A stretch of DNA of 64,000 nt, from contig OZ245780.1 in the NCBI GenBank assembly GCA_965227905.1, forward strand, positions 1,364,001 through 1,428,000, given 5' to 3'. Numbering within the stretch: position 1 is the first letter of the stretch; every line of letters begins with the position of its first letter. The notes beneath the pieces are model-generated. The model saw only the letters and a list, made by a program, of their open reading frames with translations. It was not told the origin of the DNA and made no database searches. Below, piece after piece: positions 47,118 to 55,756 of this stretch. The position numbers were made by a program, and so were the translations under genes. Origin of the DNA: CBDDHT01 sp965227905 (GTDB taxonomy: Bacteria > Pseudomonadota > Alphaproteobacteria > Rhizobiales > Methyloligellaceae).

Positions 47118-50100
47118 TTACCCATCCCTCCGTAGGCCGATTTCAAGCTCGCCAGTGCCTTGGGCTTGTTGGCGCTCCATCTCTTCGAGCGCCCTGCGAT
47201 ACTCGACCGGCATGACTTTCACGAACTGCGGCAGATAGGTGTCCCAATCATCGAGGATCTGTCGCGCGCGATCCGAATTCGTGTAATGCAGGTGATTTTC
47301 GATCAACTGGCGCAGGCGTTCCGCATCGAACCGCGTCATGTCCGAGGCGACATCCACCAGACCATGGCTCTCCAGATCCCCGCCCTGATGTGCCAGATGC
47401 TCCATTTTTTCGTCTTCTGCGACGATGGGCTCCAGGTCCACCATTGCGAGATTGCAGCGCCGTTTGAAGTCGCCGATCTCATCGAGCACATAGGCAACAC
47501 CGCCAGACATTCCGGCTGCAAAGTTGCATCCGGTCGGTCCGATGACGACGACCACACCGCCCGTCATATACTCGCAGCCGTGATCGCCGGTGCCTTCGAC
47601 GACGGCGACGGCGCCGGAGTTCCGAACTGCAAAGCGTTCACCTGCAATGCCGCGGAAATAGCATTCGCCGGAAATTGCGCCATACAGGACTGTGTTGCCG
47701 ACGATGATGCTCTCTTCGGGAACAATTGCGCTATCGGGTGAGGGGCGTACGATCAGGCGTCCGCCTGAGAGGCCCTTGCCGACATAGTCGTTGGCCTCGC
47801 CTTCCAGGTCGAGTGTAACGCCGGATGTAACCCAGGTTCCGAAGCTCTGGCCTGCCGTGCCGCGGAAGCGGATCCAGATCGTGTCCTCGCGCAGACCCTT
47901 GCTACCGTAGCGCTTGGCGATTTCACCAGAGAGCATTGCGCCCGCCGAGCGGTCGGTGTTGCGGATTTCCATGTCGAGTTTGACCGGCGTCCCGTCTTCA
48001 AGGGCAGGTGCGCAAGCCTCGATCAGTTTTCGATCCAGCACACGATCCAAATGATGCGTCTGGCGCGTCATGTTGTAGATGGCGACATCCGGCGGAACTT
48101 CGGGTTTATGGAACAGTTTCGTGAAGTCCAGACCCTTCGCCTTCCAGTGATCGATGGCACGTTCCTTGTCGAGCCATTCCGTCTGGCCGATCATCTCATC
48201 AATCGTGCGGAAGCCCATCTGGCTCATCAACTCCCGGATTTCCTCTGCGACATAGAAGAAATAGTTGATGACGTGCTCGGGCTCGCCCCGGAAGCGTTGA
48301 CGAAGAACCGGATCCTGTGTCGCGATGCCGACGGGGCAGGTGTTCAGATGGCATTTGCGCATCATCAGGCAACCTGCGGCTATAAGCGGGGCCGTCGAGA
48401 ACCCAAACTCGTCTGCGCCCAACAGGGCCCCGACGATTACATCGCGGCCCGTGCGCATTCCACCATCGACCTGCACGGCAATGCGCCCGCGCAATTGGTT
48501 CAGGACGAGGGTTTGCTGGGTCTCGGCGAGGCCGATCTCCCAGGGTGATCCGGCATGTTTGATTGACGTGAGGGGGCTTGCGCCCGTGCCGCCTTCAAAA
48601 CCCGAGATCGTCACATGATCGGCGCGCGCCTTGGCAACGCCCGCGGCGACCGTACCGACGCCGACCTCGGAGACTAGTTTGACCGATACGTCTGCATCCG
48701 GATTCACATTCTTGAGGTCGAAAATGAGCTGTGCCAGATCTTCGATCGAGTAGATGTCATGATGTGGTGGTGGCGAGATGAGGCCGACACCCGGTGTCGA
48801 ATGGCGCACGCGGGCAATGGTCGCATCGACCTTGTGACCGGGAAGCTGGCCGCCTTCGCCGGGCTTGGCGCCTTGTGCCATCTTAATCTGCATCATGTCC
48901 GAATTGACAAGATATTCAGTCGTAACGCCGAAGCGTCCCGATGCGACCTGTTTGATTGCCGAGCGCTCGGAATCGCCGTTGGGTTTCGGCTTGTAGCGAT
49001 TGCGCTCCTCGCCGCCTTCGCCTGTGTTCGATTTGCCGCCGATCCGGTTCATCGCAACGGCAAGGGTGGTATGCGCCTCGCGGCTGATGGATCCGAACGA
49101 CATGGCGCCGGTTGCAAAGCGTTTAACGATGTCTGCAGCAGGTTCAACTTCGCCGAGCGGTACGACCTGATGGCCCATTTCCTCTGCGCCCTTGATCCGG
49201 AACAGGCCGCGCAAAGTCATCAACTGCTCGTTCTGCTCGTTCACGACGCGGGCAAAGGTCTTGTACTTCTCTGGCAGATTCCCGCGAACTGCATGTTGAA
49301 GGTCGGCAACCGTATCCGGTGTCCAGCTATGGGCCTCTCCGCGAAGCCGGAAGGCATATTCGCCGCCGACATCCAGAGCATTGCGGTAGACCGGTGCATC
49401 CGAAAATGCGAGGCGATGGCGCTCCACGGTTTCCGCTGCGATCTCTGCGAGACCGACGCCTTCCACCTGGGTGTGGGTACCGAAGAAATACTTGTTCACG
49501 AAATCCGAATGCAATCCGACGGCATCGAAAATCTGGGCGCCGCAGTAGGATTGGAATGTCGAGATGCCCATTTTGGACATAACTTTCAGCATGCCCTTGT
49601 CAATCGCTTTGATGTAGCGACGCACGGCCTGGTCGGGTGTCAGGTTTTCATTCTCATCGGCAGCCATATCCTCAAGCGTTTCAAACGCGAGATAAGGGTT
49701 GATGGCCTCGGCGCCGTAGCCGGCAAGGGTGCAGAATTGATGGATCTCGTGCGCCTCGCCGGTCTCGATGACGATGCCGACCGAGGTCCGCAGGCCGCAG
49801 CGGATCAGGTAGTTATGAACCGCCGATGTCGCCAGCAGAGCCGGCAGTGGAATGCGATTCGGTCCGGTCAACCGGTCCGAGAGAATGATGATATTGAAGC
49901 CATCCTTTACGGCCTTTTCGGCCCGCTCGCAGAGATAATCGAGGGCGCCTTCGAGACCGTCCGCGCCTTTTTCCGCATTGTAGGTAATGTCGAGCGTAAC
50001 GGTCTGGAACTGATTGTCGGCGATATCGCCGATCATCCGGATCTTCTCAAGACCGCTATTGGCGAAGATCGGCTGCGGCGCGAAGATGCGTTTCTTTTCC

Positions 50101-51815
50101 GATGTTCCTTCCAGATCCAGGATATTCGGGCGCGGCCCGATGAATGTCACGAGTGACATGACCAGCTCTTCGCGGATCGGGTCGATCGGCGGGTTCGTGA
50201 CCTGGGCAAAATTCTGTTTGAAGTAGGTGTGCAGAAGTTTGGGCCGGCTGGAGAGCGCCGATAGCGGTGTATCGCTGCCCATGGAGCCGACCGGCTCCTG
50301 GCCAACATGAGCCATTGGCGACATGAGAAATTTCAGACTTTCCTGCGTGTATCCGAACGCCTGCTGACGATCGAGGAGCGGGACGTTGGAAAGCGGCGCA
50401 GGTTCAGGCACGGGGGGAAGATCGCGGACCTGGATGTGACCCCGGTCCAGCCATGTTCGATAGGGATTGGCTGATGCAAGTTCAGACTTGATTTCGTCGT
50501 CCGAAACAATGCGGCCTTTTTCGAGATCGATAAGCAGCATCTTGCCGGGCTGAAGGCGCCACTTGCGAATGATCTTTTCTTCAGGAATGGGAAGAACACC
50601 GCTTTCCGAGGACATGACCACCAGGTCGTCGTCGGTAACCAGATAGCGCGCCGGTCTGAGGCCGTTGCGATCCAGCGTTGCGCCAATCTGGCGCCCATCC
50701 GTGAATGCGACCGCCGCAGGTCCGTCCCATGGCTCCATCAAGGCGGCATGATATTCGTAGAAAGCGCGACGTTCGGCTTCCATGAGCGGATTGCCGGCCC
50801 ATGCCTCCGGTATCAGCATCATCGCCGCATGCGGTAGCGAGTAGCCACCTTGGATTAGAAATTCGAGCGCATTGTCGAAACAGGCCGTGTCCGACTGACC
50901 CTCGTAGGAGATCGGCCAAAGCTTCTCGATGTCGTCGCCTAGTACCTCGGATGAAACACTTGCCTGGCGCGCGGCCATCCAGTTTACATTGCCGCGAAGC
51001 GTGTTGATCTCGCCATTGTGGGCGACCATTCGATAGGGGTGCGCCAGCTTCCAAGACGGAAACGTATTTGTGGAGAAGCGCTGGTGAATGAGGGCCAGCG
51101 CCGTGGTGAACCGTTCATCCGCCAGATCGAGATAATAGGGCCCGAGCTGATTGGCGAGGAACATGCCCTTATAGATGATCGTTCGACAGGACAGCGAGAC
51201 GATATAGAAACCATTGTCGCGGCCATCGGTTTCGCGAAAAACCGTGTTCGAGATGACCTTGCGCATAACGTAGAGCCGGCGCTCGAATTCTGTGTCGTCT
51301 GCGATCCCCGAACCGCGTCCGATAAAGATCTGCCGGTGAACCGGTTCGGTATCGATAACAGGGAGCGAAAGGCAGCTATTGTCGACGGGAACATCGCGCC
51401 AACCGAGAACAACCTGGCCTTCCGCGACAACGGCGGCCTCGACGATCTCCTCGCAGTGGCGTCTCAGAGGGCCGTCCGGTGGCATAAAGATATGCCCGAC
51501 GCCGTAATGCCCTGGCTTCGGCAACTGAATGCCGACGTCAGCACAATCGGCTTCGAAGAATTCGTGCGGGATCTGCACCAGCATGCCGGCTCCGTCGCCG
51601 GCAAGCGGATCGGCACCGACAGCGCCGCGGTGCGTGAGATTGACTAGAATCTCCAGACCGTTCTGTACGATCTTGTGGCTCTTGCGTCCTTTGAGATCGA
51701 CGACGAATCCAACCCCGCAGGCGTCGTGTTCCTTGGAAGGATTATAGAGTCCCTCGCGCGCGGCAGTTGCGCGGGCATTCTGAGGACCGGTTCTCGGTGA
51801 GTCGTTGGTTGTCAT
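47118..51815 (-). CDS. gltB: Glutamate synthase (NADPH) large subunit
   Basis: A 1565-residue enzyme making glutamate from glutamine and 2-oxoglutarate. The N-terminal glutamine amidotransferase domain has its nucleophile, Cys33, in KEHDACGVGF, exposed after removal of the short propeptide. NTNTFPSW-type amidotransferase motifs follow (HQRFSTNTFPSWKLAHP, HNGEINTLRGNVNW). The FMN domain has GFEGGTGASPLTS and the 3Fe-4S cysteines in CHLNTCPVGIATQDP near residue 1150. The C-terminal glutamate-synthase domain (GAISGECYFRGIAGERFAVR) is complete, so the gene is intact. GAGGTGG precedes the ATG. Confidence 0.97.
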   Translation of the reverse strand: MTTNDSPRTGPQNARATAAREGLYNPSKEHDACGVGFVVDLKGRKSHKIVQNGLEILVNLTHRGAVGADPLAGDGAGMLVQIPHEFFEADCADVGIQLPKPGHYGVGHIFMPPDGPLRRHCEEIVEAAVVAEGQVVLGWRDVPVDNSCLSLPVIDTEPVHRQIFIGRGSGIADDTEFERRLYVMRKVISNTVFRETDGRDNGFYIVSLSCRTIIYKGMFLANQLGPYYLDLADERFTTALALIHQRFSTNTFPSWKLAHPYRMVAHNGEINTLRGNVNWMAARQASVSSEVLGDDIEKLWPISYEGQSDTACFDNALEFLIQGGYSLPHAAMMLIPEAWAGNPLMEAERRAFYEYHAALMEPWDGPAAVAFTDGRQIGATLDRNGLRPARYLVTDDDLVVMSSESGVLPIPEEKIIRKWRLQPGKMLLIDLEKGRIVSDDEIKSELASANPYRTWLDRGHIQVRDLPPVPEPAPLSNVPLLDRQQAFGYTQESLKFLMSPMAHVGQEPVGSMGSDTPLSALSSRPKLLHTYFKQNFAQVTNPPIDPIREELVMSLVTFIGPRPNILDLEGTSEKKRIFAPQPIFANSGLEKIRMIGDIADNQFQTVTLDITYNAEKGADGLEGALDYLCERAEKAVKDGFNIIILSDRLTGPNRIPLPALLATSAVHNYLIRCGLRTSVGIVIETGEAHEIHQFCTLAGYGAEAINPYLAFETLEDMAADENENLTPDQAVRRYIKAIDKGMLKVMSKMGISTFQSYCGAQIFDAVGLHSDFVNKYFFGTHTQVEGVGLAEIAAETVERHRLAFSDAPVYRNALDVGGEYAFRLRGEAHSWTPDTVADLQHAVRGNLPEKYKTFARVVNEQNEQLMTLRGLFRIKGAEEMGHQVVPLGEVEPAADIVKRFATGAMSFGSISREAHTTLAVAMNRIGGKSNTGEGGEERNRYKPKPNGDSERSAIKQVASGRFGVTTEYLVNSDMMQIKMAQGAKPGEGGQLPGHKVDATIARVRHSTPGVGLISPPPHHDIYSIEDLAQLIFDLKNVNPDADVSVKLVSEVGVGTVAAGVAKARADHVTISGFEGGTGASPLTSIKHAGSPWEIGLAETQQTLVLNQLRGRIAVQVDGGMRTGRDVIVGALLGADEFGFSTAPLIAAGCLMMRKCHLNTCPVGIATQDPVLRQRFRGEPEHVINYFFYVAEEIRELMSQMGFRTIDEMIGQTEWLDKERAIDHWKAKGLDFTKLFHKPEVPPDVAIYNMTRQTHHLDRVLDRKLIEACAPALEDGTPVKLDMEIRNTDRSAGAMLSGEIAKRYGSKGLREDTIWIRFRGTAGQSFGTWVTSGVTLDLEGEANDYVGKGLSGGRLIVRPSPDSAIVPEESIIVGNTVLYGAISGECYFRGIAGERFAVRNSGAVAVVEGTGDHGCEYMTGGVVVVIGPTGCNFAAGMSGGVAYVLDEIGDFKRRCNLAMVDLEPIVAEDEKMEHLAHQGGDLESHGLVDVASDMTRFDAERLRQLIENHLHYTNSDRARQILDDWDTYLPQFVKVMPVEYRRALEEMERQQAQGTGELEIGLRRDG

Positions 51816-52120
51816 TTGTTCCCACCTCTTATTGCCGCGCCATATGGCGATAGAATTCTCTTAGCGTTTGCCGCGCCATGGTATGCCTCGCTACGAACCG
51901 GCGTTCGCGGCGCGGACACGTCACCCATGTCGGAACTCGAACCGCACGCGGCCCGACCGATCGTGAGAGACGGATCTCTCAACCGGGGTTATTGACCTCG
52001 CTTCCGGATGTGCCAGGCCGCGATGGCGTGATTTCGCCACCCCTTGCTCGAATCACCCCCCATTTTGGGGCGGACTCTGTTTGCGCCAATTCCTTAAGCG
52101 CCGTCCGAGACGATCCGAGA

Positions 52121-52145
52121 ATTAGGACAGTCTTGCTGTCCTAAT
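52121..52145. promoter_or_regulatory. Candidate operator or hairpin upstream of gltB
   Basis: A perfect ten-base inverted repeat, ATTAGGACAG-TCTTG-CTGTCCTAAT. It has no T-run on either side. It is about 306 bases upstream of the gltB start and could be a regulator site. Confidence 0.4.
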
Positions 52146-52334
52146 CAAGGCACAAAATTGCCAGATTTGCCGTCGCGAGACAAGGTTAAAGGCATAGCGT
52201 GTTTTTCGGCCGCACCCAATGCATCGAAAGTACGCAATTCGAGCATAAGGGGCTCCAAATCAGCGACATGGCGTTCTTGACCTGGACATACGAAAGCGGG
52301 CGCCCGCAAGGGACGCCCGCCCACATCTAGCACA

Positions 52335-52354
52335 AACAGGGTTGCAACCCTGTT
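52335..52354 (-). terminator. Hairpin terminator after hsp20
   Basis: A perfect 20-base palindrome, AACAGGGTTGCAACCCTGTT, lies 12 bases past the hsp20 stop codon on the minus strand. A second GC-rich inverted repeat (GCGGGCG 52296-52302 with CGCCCGC 52314-52320) lies just beyond. The T-run is short, so efficiency is uncertain. Confidence 0.6.
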
Positions 52355-52366
52355 GGGGGGGAGGTG

Positions 52367-52828
52367 CTAGGCTTGGTTTTCGATGACCGTCGGACCAGCG
52401 TCTTTGGCGGTTCCAATGGCGATATTGCGCGGTTTCATCTTCTCCGGAACCTCGCGGACAAGATCGAGATGCAGCATGCCGTGCTCAAGGTCGGCACCGC
52501 GAACTTCGACATAGTCTGCGAGCTGGAAGCGGCGCTCGAAGGCACGCGATGCGATGCCGCGATGCAAATAGCTGCGCTCGGCCTCTTCGGCCTTTTTCTC
52601 GCCGCGGACGGTCAAACTATTCTCTTTGACCTCGACATTGAGCTCGTCTTCACCGAAACCGGCAACCGCCATGGTGATGCGATACTCGTTCTCGCCAAGG
52701 CGCTCGATATTGTAGGGCGGATAGGTTGGCGAATCGACTTCCGCAGACGCCATCGAATCGAGCAGATTTGCGAAGCGGTCAAAGCCGACAGTGGATTTGT
52801 ACAATGGGGAAAGATCAAATGGTCTCAC
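52367..52828 (-). CDS. ibpA: Small heat-shock protein, IbpA/Hsp20 family
   Basis: A 153-residue alpha-crystallin-type chaperone that holds unfolding proteins until DnaK/ClpB can act. MRPFDLSPLYKSTVGFDRF and PPYNIERLGENEYRITMAVA lead into the crystallin core, with LTVRGEKK and GIASRAFERRFQLADYVEV and a C-terminal tail ending in IENQA. It has a GTG start at 52828 rather than the far upstream ATG at 52912: GGAGGA lies seven bases before the GTG and the protein begins at the usual MRPFD. The upstream region carries a heat-shock promoter and an RNA-thermometer-like hairpin. Confidence 0.95.
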   Translation of the reverse strand: MRPFDLSPLYKSTVGFDRFANLLDSMASAEVDSPTYPPYNIERLGENEYRITMAVAGFGEDELNVEVKENSLTVRGEKKAEEAERSYLHRGIASRAFERRFQLADYVEVRGADLEHGMLHLDLVREVPEKMKPRNIAIGTAKDAGPTVIENQA

Positions 52829-52830
52829 GA

Positions 52831-52857
52831 CACATCCTCCTTTAGAAGCGATATGGT
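52831..52857 (-). promoter_or_regulatory. ROSE-like RNA thermometer hairpin over the hsp20 ribosome site
   Basis: Just before the GTG start the mRNA can fold UCGCUUC (minus strand of 52845-52851) onto the Shine-Dalgarno GGAGGA (52835-52840) across a UAAA loop, with one unpaired G in the anti-SD strand. Pairing continues outward through AUAU/GUGU. This is the published layout of ROSE elements in rhizobial small heat-shock genes: a UYGCU motif with an odd G opposite the ribosome site. A second hairpin, CCCG(g)CC with GGCGGG, lies at about 52864-52881. Melting at high temperature would open the ribosome site. The match is by eye only. Confidence 0.75.
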
Positions 52858-52924
52858 GTTTCACCCGCCAATCAGGCCGGGCATTTCGTCTTAGAGCACC
52901 CGTTATCGGCATGCGCTGACTAAG

Positions 52925-52953
52925 ATATAGGAATGCTCAATGCCTTCGTCAAG
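52925..52953 (-). promoter_or_regulatory. RpoH (sigma-32)-type promoter of hsp20
   Basis: On the minus strand CTTGAC (52948-52953) is followed, after 16 bases, by CCTATAT (52925-52931). This fits the alphaproteobacterial RpoH consensus CTTGAC-N16/17-CYTATNT. It lies about 100 bases before the hsp20 start, giving a leader that includes the thermometer. Confidence 0.72.
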
Positions 52954-52969
52954 GTCATGTAAGGCATTG
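52938..52969. promoter_or_regulatory. Inverted repeat spanning the hsp20 -35 region
   Basis: A nine-base inverted repeat, CAATGCCTT (52938-52946) and AAGGCATTG (52961-52969), brackets the -35 box. A repressor bound here would block the heat-shock promoter. It does not match the CIRCE element (TTAGCACTC-N9-GAGTGCTAA). Confidence 0.45.
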
Positions 52970-53102
52970 AAATCAAGCGATATTCGCAAAAATCTTCGCC
53001 GTGCGATGAACCTTCGATGAACGCCTGGTTCGTCGCGCGTTCAGGCGCTTGATGCGAGCCTGACGTTGGTTTTCACGCAACCAAAAAAATAGGAGGACTG
53101 AC

Positions 53103-53525
53103 ATGAAGACCAACATCCTTCGCGCGGCAACGCTGGTTGCCGCCATCATAGGTGGAACAGTTGCTGCCAATGCAGGCGGCCTGCATGGTCCGGGTCTCAA
53201 AGGTGGCCTGAAGCATGGCTATGACCACTATGAATATTCTGCCAGGCACAAGGTGAAGCATGGGCCGAAGCACGGCGGTCGCTACGATCACCGTCCCTAT
53301 GGCAAGCGCGGCAAGCGACATGCCAAGACGTGCCTCTGGCCTCATGAAATCCGGCGCAAATTGCGTAATCGCGGTTGGTACGGCGTAAAGGTTATCCGTT
53401 TTCATCCTAACGCGTTCATTGCGCGTGCAAGCCGCCCGAGCGGCCTGCGGTTCCGGATAAAAGTGAATCGCTGCCGGGGTCGAATCGTCAATGCTGTGCC
53501 GATTGGGTACCGTGGTTGGTACTAA
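53103..53525 (+). CDS. Small basic secreted protein, His/Lys-rich with a PepSY-like end
   Basis: A 140-residue secreted protein. The signal peptide is AATLVAAIIGGTVAANAGG (cleavage after ANA). The next 50 residues are rich in His, Gly, Lys and Arg (KHGYDHYEYSARHKVKHGPK, GGRYDHRPYGKRGKRH). The C-terminal part (HEIRRKLRNRGWYGVKVIRF, then FRIKVNRCRGRIVNAVPIG) resembles the fold of PepSY-like domains. The composition could bind metal or anionic polymers, but no function is claimed. AGGAGG stands seven bases before the ATG. A strong hairpin follows. Confidence 0.78.
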   Translation: MKTNILRAATLVAAIIGGTVAANAGGLHGPGLKGGLKHGYDHYEYSARHKVKHGPKHGGRYDHRPYGKRGKRHAKTCLWPHEIRRKLRNRGWYGVKVIRFHPNAFIARASRPSGLRFRIKVNRCRGRIVNAVPIGYRGWY

Positions 53526-53573
53526 ATCAGCGACCCATTGACGAGTGGAGAAAGCCGATGAATTCGGCGCTTG

Positions 53574-53599
53574 CCCGCCGCCGGTGATCCGGCGGCGGG
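53574..53599 (+). terminator. Hairpin after the basic secreted protein gene
   Basis: CCCGCCGCCGG (53574-53584) pairs with CCGGCGGCGGG (53589-53599) around four bases. A weak T-rich stretch (TTCTCTGCTTG) follows, so termination is probable but not certain. Confidence 0.65.
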
Positions 53600-53683
53600 T
53601 TCTCTGCTTGTTGCAGCCCTGCGATTGCGATAAATCCGACAGGCCGCAAAGACTTTCCCACTTGACGATCAGCCGCGGCCAGG

Positions 53684-54643
53684 ATGCGGGTCCCCCAAAT
53701 GGAGCTTGTTGGAACGGCGAGAAACACCGTCCCTATCGGAGCCCAGACCGGTGCGTTTGCCGGTGCTGACGGCAAGCGCCTGCGCTATGCCTGGTGGCGG
53801 TCGGCGCTGAAAGGCTGGAAGGGAACGGTCTGTATCTTTCCAGGGCGCGGCGAGTATATCGAAAAGTATTTCGAGACCGTAGCGGATCTCAGACGACGCG
53901 CTTTCACAGTGGCGGCGATGGACTGGCGCGGGCAGGGCGGTTCGGACAGGCTCTTGAAGAATCCACGCAAGGGCCATGTCGAGGACTTTGCCGACTACGA
54001 CCGCGATATTGCGAAATTCATGGAAGAGGTCGTTCTCCCCGATTGCCCGCCGCCCTATTTCGCGATCGGCCATTCGATGGGAGGGCATATTCTTCTGCGG
54101 ACCGCCTGTCGGAGGGATTGCTGGTTTGACCGTATGGTGCTTGTCGGGCCGATGTTGCGGATCGCAGCGTTGCCGATACCTGGGCCTATCTGCGGTGCGA
54201 TATCGGAAATAGCGTCCTATGCAGGTTTCGGAGAGATGTTCGTTCCCGGCGGAAAATCGGTCGCCGCTGAGGAATTGCCCTATGAAAACAATGTGCTGAC
54301 GACCGATGAAGGCCGTTTTTATCGAAATCAGGCCGTTTTGGAGATCGCGCCCGAACTTGGGATCGGTTCACCGACCGTGGGCTGGCTCCGTGCCGCGCTA
54401 TCGTCGATTTCCACAATGAATGAGCCGGATTTTCCGCCGCAAGTGCATGTTCCAACGCTTCTGATCGCGGCGGCAAACGACAGGGTTGTTTCCAACCGCG
54501 CCATCGAAGACATGTCGGCGCTTCTCAAAGCGGGCTCGCAAATCGTGATTCGCGGGGCCCAGCACGAAATTCTCCAGGAGCAGGACGGCATCCGCGAACA
54601 ATTCTGGGCCGCCTTCGACGCTTTCATTCCCGGCACGCGTTGA
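53684..54643 (+). CDS. Alpha/beta hydrolase, lysophospholipase (PldB-like)
   Basis: A 319-residue serine hydrolase resembling PldB-like lysophospholipases. The nucleophile elbow is FAIGHSMGGHILLRT (about residues 124-138). The acid is probably in LLIAAANDRVVSNR and the histidine in RGAQHEILQEQDGIRE. The oxyanion-hole segment CIFPGRGEYIEKYFE and the early DWRGQGGSDRLL block are also typical. There is no signal peptide. The start at 53684 is uncertain; an ATG at 53699 is also possible. A repeat element separates it from hisN, so it is likely independent. Confidence 0.88.
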   Translation: MRVPQMELVGTARNTVPIGAQTGAFAGADGKRLRYAWWRSALKGWKGTVCIFPGRGEYIEKYFETVADLRRRAFTVAAMDWRGQGGSDRLLKNPRKGHVEDFADYDRDIAKFMEEVVLPDCPPPYFAIGHSMGGHILLRTACRRDCWFDRMVLVGPMLRIAALPIPGPICGAISEIASYAGFGEMFVPGGKSVAAEELPYENNVLTTDEGRFYRNQAVLEIAPELGIGSPTVGWLRAALSSISTMNEPDFPPQVHVPTLLIAAANDRVVSNRAIEDMSALLKAGSQIVIRGAQHEILQEQDGIREQFWAAFDAFIPGTR

Positions 54644-54664
54644 GTCTTTGTGAGCGCTCCGATT

Positions 54665-54753
54665 GACCGGATTTCAGCCTTCGCCGGAACGACGAACGTG
54701 AGTGTCGGTGCAATGGCAGCCATCGTCATACCAGCGAAGGCGGGGATCCAGTC
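54665..54753. repeat. Imperfect palindromic intergenic repeat
   Basis: An 89-base element of two inverted, roughly 31-base arms. The arm at 54665-54695 begins GACCGGATTTCAGCCTTCGC. The reverse complement of the arm at 54723-54753 begins GACTGGATCCCCGCCTTCGC; the arms differ at only a few positions. This type of repeat (CCAGCGAAGGCxGGGATCCAG) is widespread in alphaproteobacteria. Confidence 0.75.
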
Positions 54754-54761
54754 ATCTCAGA

Positions 54762-55553
54762 TCAACTGTTCAGAACCTTGAGAACCTGCTCATGCAGACG
54801 CAGGTCGCCAACGGCGACAATACGGCTGCCGTTGAGAGGATTGCCGCCGTCCCAGGTCGTCACCCGACCGCCAGCATTCTCGATGATCGGAACCAGAGCT
54901 GCGATATCGTAGATGTTCATGGCTGCCTCGCACACAATATCGATATGGCCGGCAGCCAGCAGGCAATAGGCATAGCAGTCGGTGCCGAAGCGCCGCATGC
55001 GGACCTGACGGGTCAAGTCGTCGAATCGATCTTTCTCGTAACCTGTCGCAAACATGCCGGGAGACGAGGCCGCAAGGATTGCCTGATCGAGGTTGGGGCA
55101 GGCGCGCGTGTGGATGATCTGCTCCTTGCCGGACCATCGATGATAGGTCGCATCGGACCCCGACCAATAACGATCGCCGGTGAAAGGCTGGTTCATGACG
55201 CCGAGGCGGGGTTCGTCGCCGGCAGTCAGGCCGATCAGAGTCCCCCAAACCGGCAAACCGATAATGAATCCACGGGTGCCATCGATGGGATCGAGAATCC
55301 ATCGGAGATCCGCGTTTTCGTTCACGACACCGAATTCTTCGCCGACAATCCCGTGGTCCGGCCAGGCCACCTCAATCTCCTTTCGCATAACCTCTTCTCC
55401 AGCCCGGTCGCCCTGCGTGACCGGGTCGAAAGCGCCGCGATTGTCCTTGTTCACAATTTCGTGCTGTCGGCGAAACCACGGGAGAATGGTTTCTCCCGAC
55501 AAATCAGCCAACCGATGCGCGAATGCGAGGTATGCGTCTGTGTCGTTGCTCAA
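54762..55553 (-). CDS. hisN: Histidinol-phosphatase, inositol-monophosphatase type
   Basis: A 263-residue Mg-dependent phosphatase of the inositol-monophosphatase superfamily. Metal motifs are GDRAGEEVMRKEI, HGIVGEEFG and WILDPIDGTRGFIIGLPVWG. The closing CEAAMNIYDIAALVPIIENAGG fits HisN rather than SuhB. HisN removes phosphate from histidinol phosphate in histidine synthesis. It lies with the N-formylglutamate amidohydrolase gene and cpdR, an order I recall from rhizobia. Confidence 0.92.
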   Translation of the reverse strand: MSNDTDAYLAFAHRLADLSGETILPWFRRQHEIVNKDNRGAFDPVTQGDRAGEEVMRKEIEVAWPDHGIVGEEFGVVNENADLRWILDPIDGTRGFIIGLPVWGTLIGLTAGDEPRLGVMNQPFTGDRYWSGSDATYHRWSGKEQIIHTRACPNLDQAILAASSPGMFATGYEKDRFDDLTRQVRMRRFGTDCYAYCLLAAGHIDIVCEAAMNIYDIAALVPIIENAGGRVTTWDGGNPLNGSRIVAVGDLRLHEQVLKVLNS

Positions 55554-55721
55554 GGGTATTCGACCTCTTAATCGCGAGAATTATAATCGCTAATTGTTTC
55601 AGATGGTTGTGGAGATTTTCTAAGATTATGCTTTCAAAATTGGCTGCTGCATCGGCTGGTTTGTAAAGCGCCACCAAAGTCTTGCGTAGTTTGGCCGCAT
55701 GCACGCAGAGGTTTAAAAGGG

Positions 55722-55749
55722 TTGAATTTTGTGCGCCGCAATGTATATT
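55722..55749 (+). promoter_or_regulatory. Candidate promoter of the small RNA
   Basis: TTGAAT (55722-55727) and TATATT (55744-55749) with a 16-base spacer resemble a sigma-70 promoter. Transcription would begin near 55756. Confidence 0.5.
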
Positions 55750-55756
55750 TTTGCAA

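Larger units (their letters stand above)
51816..52366. other. Intergenic region upstream of gltB
   Basis: No gene was found in these 551 bases. Structures noticed are a ten-base inverted repeat at 52121-52145 and hairpins at 52296-52354, the last of which lie downstream of hsp20. The gltB promoter should lie in the first 150 bases but no clear pair was read. Confidence 0.5.

Noticed and set aside
48759..50156. 465-codon plus-strand frame inside gltB
   Set aside because: It is a shadow of the GC-rich glutamate synthase coding sequence; gltB motifs run unbroken on the other strand.
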